A program made the translations under genes and the position numbers. The notes under the pieces were generated by a model. It did no database searches. It was not told the DNA's origin and saw only the letters and a list, made by a program, of their open reading frames with translations. 64,000 nt of DNA from Elusimicrobia bacterium HGW-Elusimicrobia-3 (lineage in GTDB: Bacteria; Elusimicrobiota; Elusimicrobia; Elusimicrobiales; UBA9959). How positions within the stretch are numbered: position 1 is the stretch's first letter; each line of letters opens with the position of its first letter. Of this stretch, positions 62,364-64,000 are shown one piece after another. The stretch is taken from NCBI GenBank assembly GCA_002840355.1, contig PHAL01000001.1:62001-126000 (forward strand). The letters are read 5' to 3'.

Positions 62364-63483
62364 GCCGTATCTCCGTTCCCGGGTAATAGTGCTTTAGTAT
62401 GTCGCGGTATTTGAAGCCCCTGCGCGCCATGCCTTCGGCGCCCCACTGGCACATGCCCACGCCGTGCCCGCTGCCCACGCCGTCGAGAAAAACATAGTCC
62501 TTGCCCCGCAGGATGCTGAACCAGGAGCTGCGCACGGCGTTCCAGCCGGCCCGGCGGCCTATGCCGTGGTAGAAATCGGTGGCGGACACCGCGACGCGGC
62601 GGCGCTGCGTCTGGATCTCCAGCCGCGCCACGCGGCCGCTCTCGCCCCAGGCAGAAGCCTTGAGGCCCTGGGCGGTCTCGTCGGGCAGTATCCAGCGGGC
62701 CTGGCGGGCCAGGCGCGTGAGGCCGGTGTAGTAGATCTTGGTCTTCCAGTGGAAGCGCGGGGCTATGGAGCAATAGGGCTTGCCGCGCGGGCCGTCCCTG
62801 ACGCCGGCGAGGTAGGGCTTGCCGGGAAAGGGCCAGACATTCGTCATATCTTCGGTGTGGCCGCCGCAGGCGGAGTGGTAATAGGTCTCGGCCGGGGCGC
62901 CGCCGTAATAGAGCACCTCGCCGGCGGTGGCCTCGGCGGCCTCGCGGGCGCGCCGCTTGACCGCCGCCGAGCCGGTGTAAAGCTGGCAATGGGTGGAATC
63001 GCAGAGGTTGTAGCCCTCTCCGGAGTGCGCTTTGTAATGCTTGAGCGCGTAGGTGCGCGCGGCCACCGCCTGGGCTTTGTAGGCCTCGGGGTGGGCCAGG
63101 TCGGCCGCCTCGCCGCTGACCACGCCGGCTATGTACTCCTCGAGCGGCAGGCGGTTGACTATGCGCAGCCGCCCTTTCCTGGACGAGAAGATCAGCTCGC
63201 CGCGGTAGAGGCGGCGCGGCAGGCCTTTGCCGGAGAGCCAGACGCCGCCGCGGGCGCGCAGCGTGCGTGCCGGGCCGGCCTTGTGCCGGCCGTCCAGCGA
63301 CACCATGGCGCCCCTGACCCGCATCACGGCCTTGCCGGCCAGCGGGTGGCCGCCGGCGTGCGCCTCGCCGTCCGGCTCCAGCGTGACGGCCGAAAGCTTG
63401 CGCAGCGAATAGATGCCCACCTCGGCCTGGCGCTCGGCGGCGCCGGCGGGCAGGGCCAGCAGCAGCAGCAATAGCAGGGTCAA
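62356..63483 (-). CDS. Exported SpoIID/LytB-domain protein
   Basis: A 375-residue protein with an N-terminal signal (TLLLLLLLALPAGAA) and the SpoIID domain: RLPLEEYIAGVVSGE, HPEAYKAQAVAARTYALKHY, the acidic/cysteine region YNLCDSTHCQLYTG, HSACGGHTEDM and the C-terminal GVGSGHGVGMCQWGAEGMA. SpoIID is a lytic transglycosylase acting on denuded glycan; no sporulation genes are present, so a role in wall remodelling or as amidase enhancer is more likely. Flanked by uppP and the SixA-like gene, with overlaps on both sides. Confidence 0.93.
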   Translation of the reverse strand: MTLLLLLLLALPAGAAERQAEVGIYSLRKLSAVTLEPDGEAHAGGHPLAGKAVMRVRGAMVSLDGRHKAGPARTLRARGGVWLSGKGLPRRLYRGELIFSSRKGRLRIVNRLPLEEYIAGVVSGEAADLAHPEAYKAQAVAARTYALKHYKAHSGEGYNLCDSTHCQLYTGSAAVKRRAREAAEATAGEVLYYGGAPAETYYHSACGGHTEDMTNVWPFPGKPYLAGVRDGPRGKPYCSIAPRFHWKTKIYYTGLTRLARQARWILPDETAQGLKASAWGESGRVARLEIQTQRRRVAVSATDFYHGIGRRAGWNAVRSSWFSILRGKDYVFLDGVGSGHGVGMCQWGAEGMARRGFKYRDILKHYYPGTEIRHD

Positions 63484-63965
63484 CTGGGGTCCTTGGGAGG
63501 AGGGGGGGAATAGAATTCTACCAGCGAGGAGGGGCCGGGCCGCTCGGCCGGGCTTACGCGCACGAAGCCGGCCGGGGCCAGGTCGTAGCTCTCGCTGCCG
63601 GTGAAATAGCCGGCTATGGCCCCCAGGAGCGGCTGGTGGCCCACCACCAGCACGCGGCCGCCGCCGCAGGCGAGGCCTTCTATCAGCGTCAGCAGGGCCT
63701 GGGCCGGCCCGTCGCTGAGCTGGCTGGCCGTCTCGCGGGCGGCGCCGGGAAAAACTTCGGCCGCTATTTCGGCGGTGCGGCGGGCGCGGGCCAGCGGGCT
63801 GGACACGATGCGCCCGGGGGTGAAGCCGGCGGCGGCCAGGTGCCGCGCGGCTTCGCGGGCCTCCTGCTCCCCGCGCGGGGAGAGGGGGCGCTCGGAATCG
63901 GAGGCTACGCCCGCCTCGCGGGAGGAAAGGGAGTGGCCGTGGCGCATGAATACCAGTTCCGTCAT
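63480..63965 (-). CDS. SixA-like histidine-phosphatase
   Basis: A 161-residue histidine-phosphatase-superfamily protein: VFMRHGHSLSSREA (RHG catalytic motif), SDSERPLSPRGEQEARE, VSSPLARARRTAEI and VVGHQPLLGAIAGYF. Length and order match SixA, which removes phosphate from phospho-histidine proteins; a sugar-phosphate phosphatase is an alternative. First gene of a three-gene unit with spoIID-like and uppP. The ATG is six bases after a TAAAAT box (minus strand 63977-63972). Confidence 0.85.
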   Translation of the reverse strand: MTELVFMRHGHSLSSREAGVASDSERPLSPRGEQEAREAARHLAAAGFTPGRIVSSPLARARRTAEIAAEVFPGAARETASQLSDGPAQALLTLIEGLACGGGRVLVVGHQPLLGAIAGYFTGSESYDLAPAGFVRVSPAERPGPSSLVEFYSPPPPKDPS

Positions 63966-63971
63966 GCCTAT

Positions 63972-63977
63972 ATTTTA
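63972..63977 (-). promoter_or_regulatory. -10 box close to the start codon of the SixA-like gene
   Basis: TAAAAT on the minus strand preceded by TTTG, six bases before the ATG, no ribosome site. The -35 region lies at the window edge. The last 23 bases hold no gene. Confidence 0.5.
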
Positions 63978-64000
63978 CAAATTTGAGGGGCGCGGCGGGG

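Overview
The window is 64 kb of bacterial chromosome, GC-rich except for one lower-GC block at about 18.2-28.3 kb. Genes for O-antigen assembly, undecaprenyl-phosphate carriers, a possible outer-membrane protein and lipopolysaccharide-core-type glycosyltransferases point to a Gram-negative (diderm) bacterium. Gene content and the GC-rich intergenic style would suit a lineage such as Elusimicrobiota, but nothing here fixes the taxonomy; treat that as a guess. There is no rRNA, CRISPR array, recognisable transposase or integrase.

Region 1 (1-18.5 kb) makes nucleotide sugars in tightly overlapping genes. dTDP-L-rhamnose comes from rfbACDB (followed by a metallo-beta-lactamase-fold gene). GDP-mannose-derived sugars come from two tandem gmd-like genes, manC and fcl (GDP-L-fucose). 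A CDP-hexose route (rfbF, rfbG, rfbH) runs straight into an unusual block: an HpcH/HpaI aldolase, a thiamine-diphosphate enzyme, an acylating acetaldehyde dehydrogenase, a 4-hydroxy-2-oxovalerate aldolase and two short-chain dehydrogenases. I read this block as a candidate pathway that builds a carbon branch and attaches it to a CDP-4-keto-deoxy sugar, as in yersiniose synthesis but with extra chain-building enzymes.

Region 2 (18.2-28.9 kb) is the variable assembly block: a GT10 fucosyltransferase, a Wzx flippase, two GT2 enzymes, a methyltransferase-like protein, a Wzy-like polymerase, an 821-residue protein that looks like a flippase fused to a polymerase/ligase, and a GT4. Base composition changes inside the gene at 17559-18476, suggesting a recombination junction.

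Region 3 (28.9-38.4 kb) has a UDP-6-deoxy-L-HexNAc trio (UDP-GlcNAc dehydratase/epimerase, RmlD-like reductase, 2-epimerase), a WbuB-like transferase, the initiating phosphoglycosyltransferase, a convergent O-antigen ligase-like gene, and UDP-xylose synthase with UDP-glucose dehydrogenase.

Region 4 (38.4-64 kb) is housekeeping and envelope: gap, a COG2403-type GTPase, pgk, secG; a CNNM-CBS protein ending in a PTS EIIA domain; tRNA-Leu(GAG); lysA; a PGRP-type amidase; three core-type glycosyltransferases; tRNA-Ala(GGC); glucan phosphorylase; a cold-shock protein; a receiver/metallo-beta-lactamase fusion; rsmD; a RecB-like nuclease; an AI-2E permease; a histidine kinase; uppP; a SpoIID-like protein; and a SixA-like phosphatase.

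Three non-coding patterns recur. Roughly 114-bp fold-back repeats with covarying hairpins and terminal inverted repeats lie next to terminators of tRNA and cspA genes. A short palindrome at two gene ends supplies the same last residues and stop codon. Several transcription units place a -10 box only 6-8 nt before the ATG, implying leaderless mRNAs.
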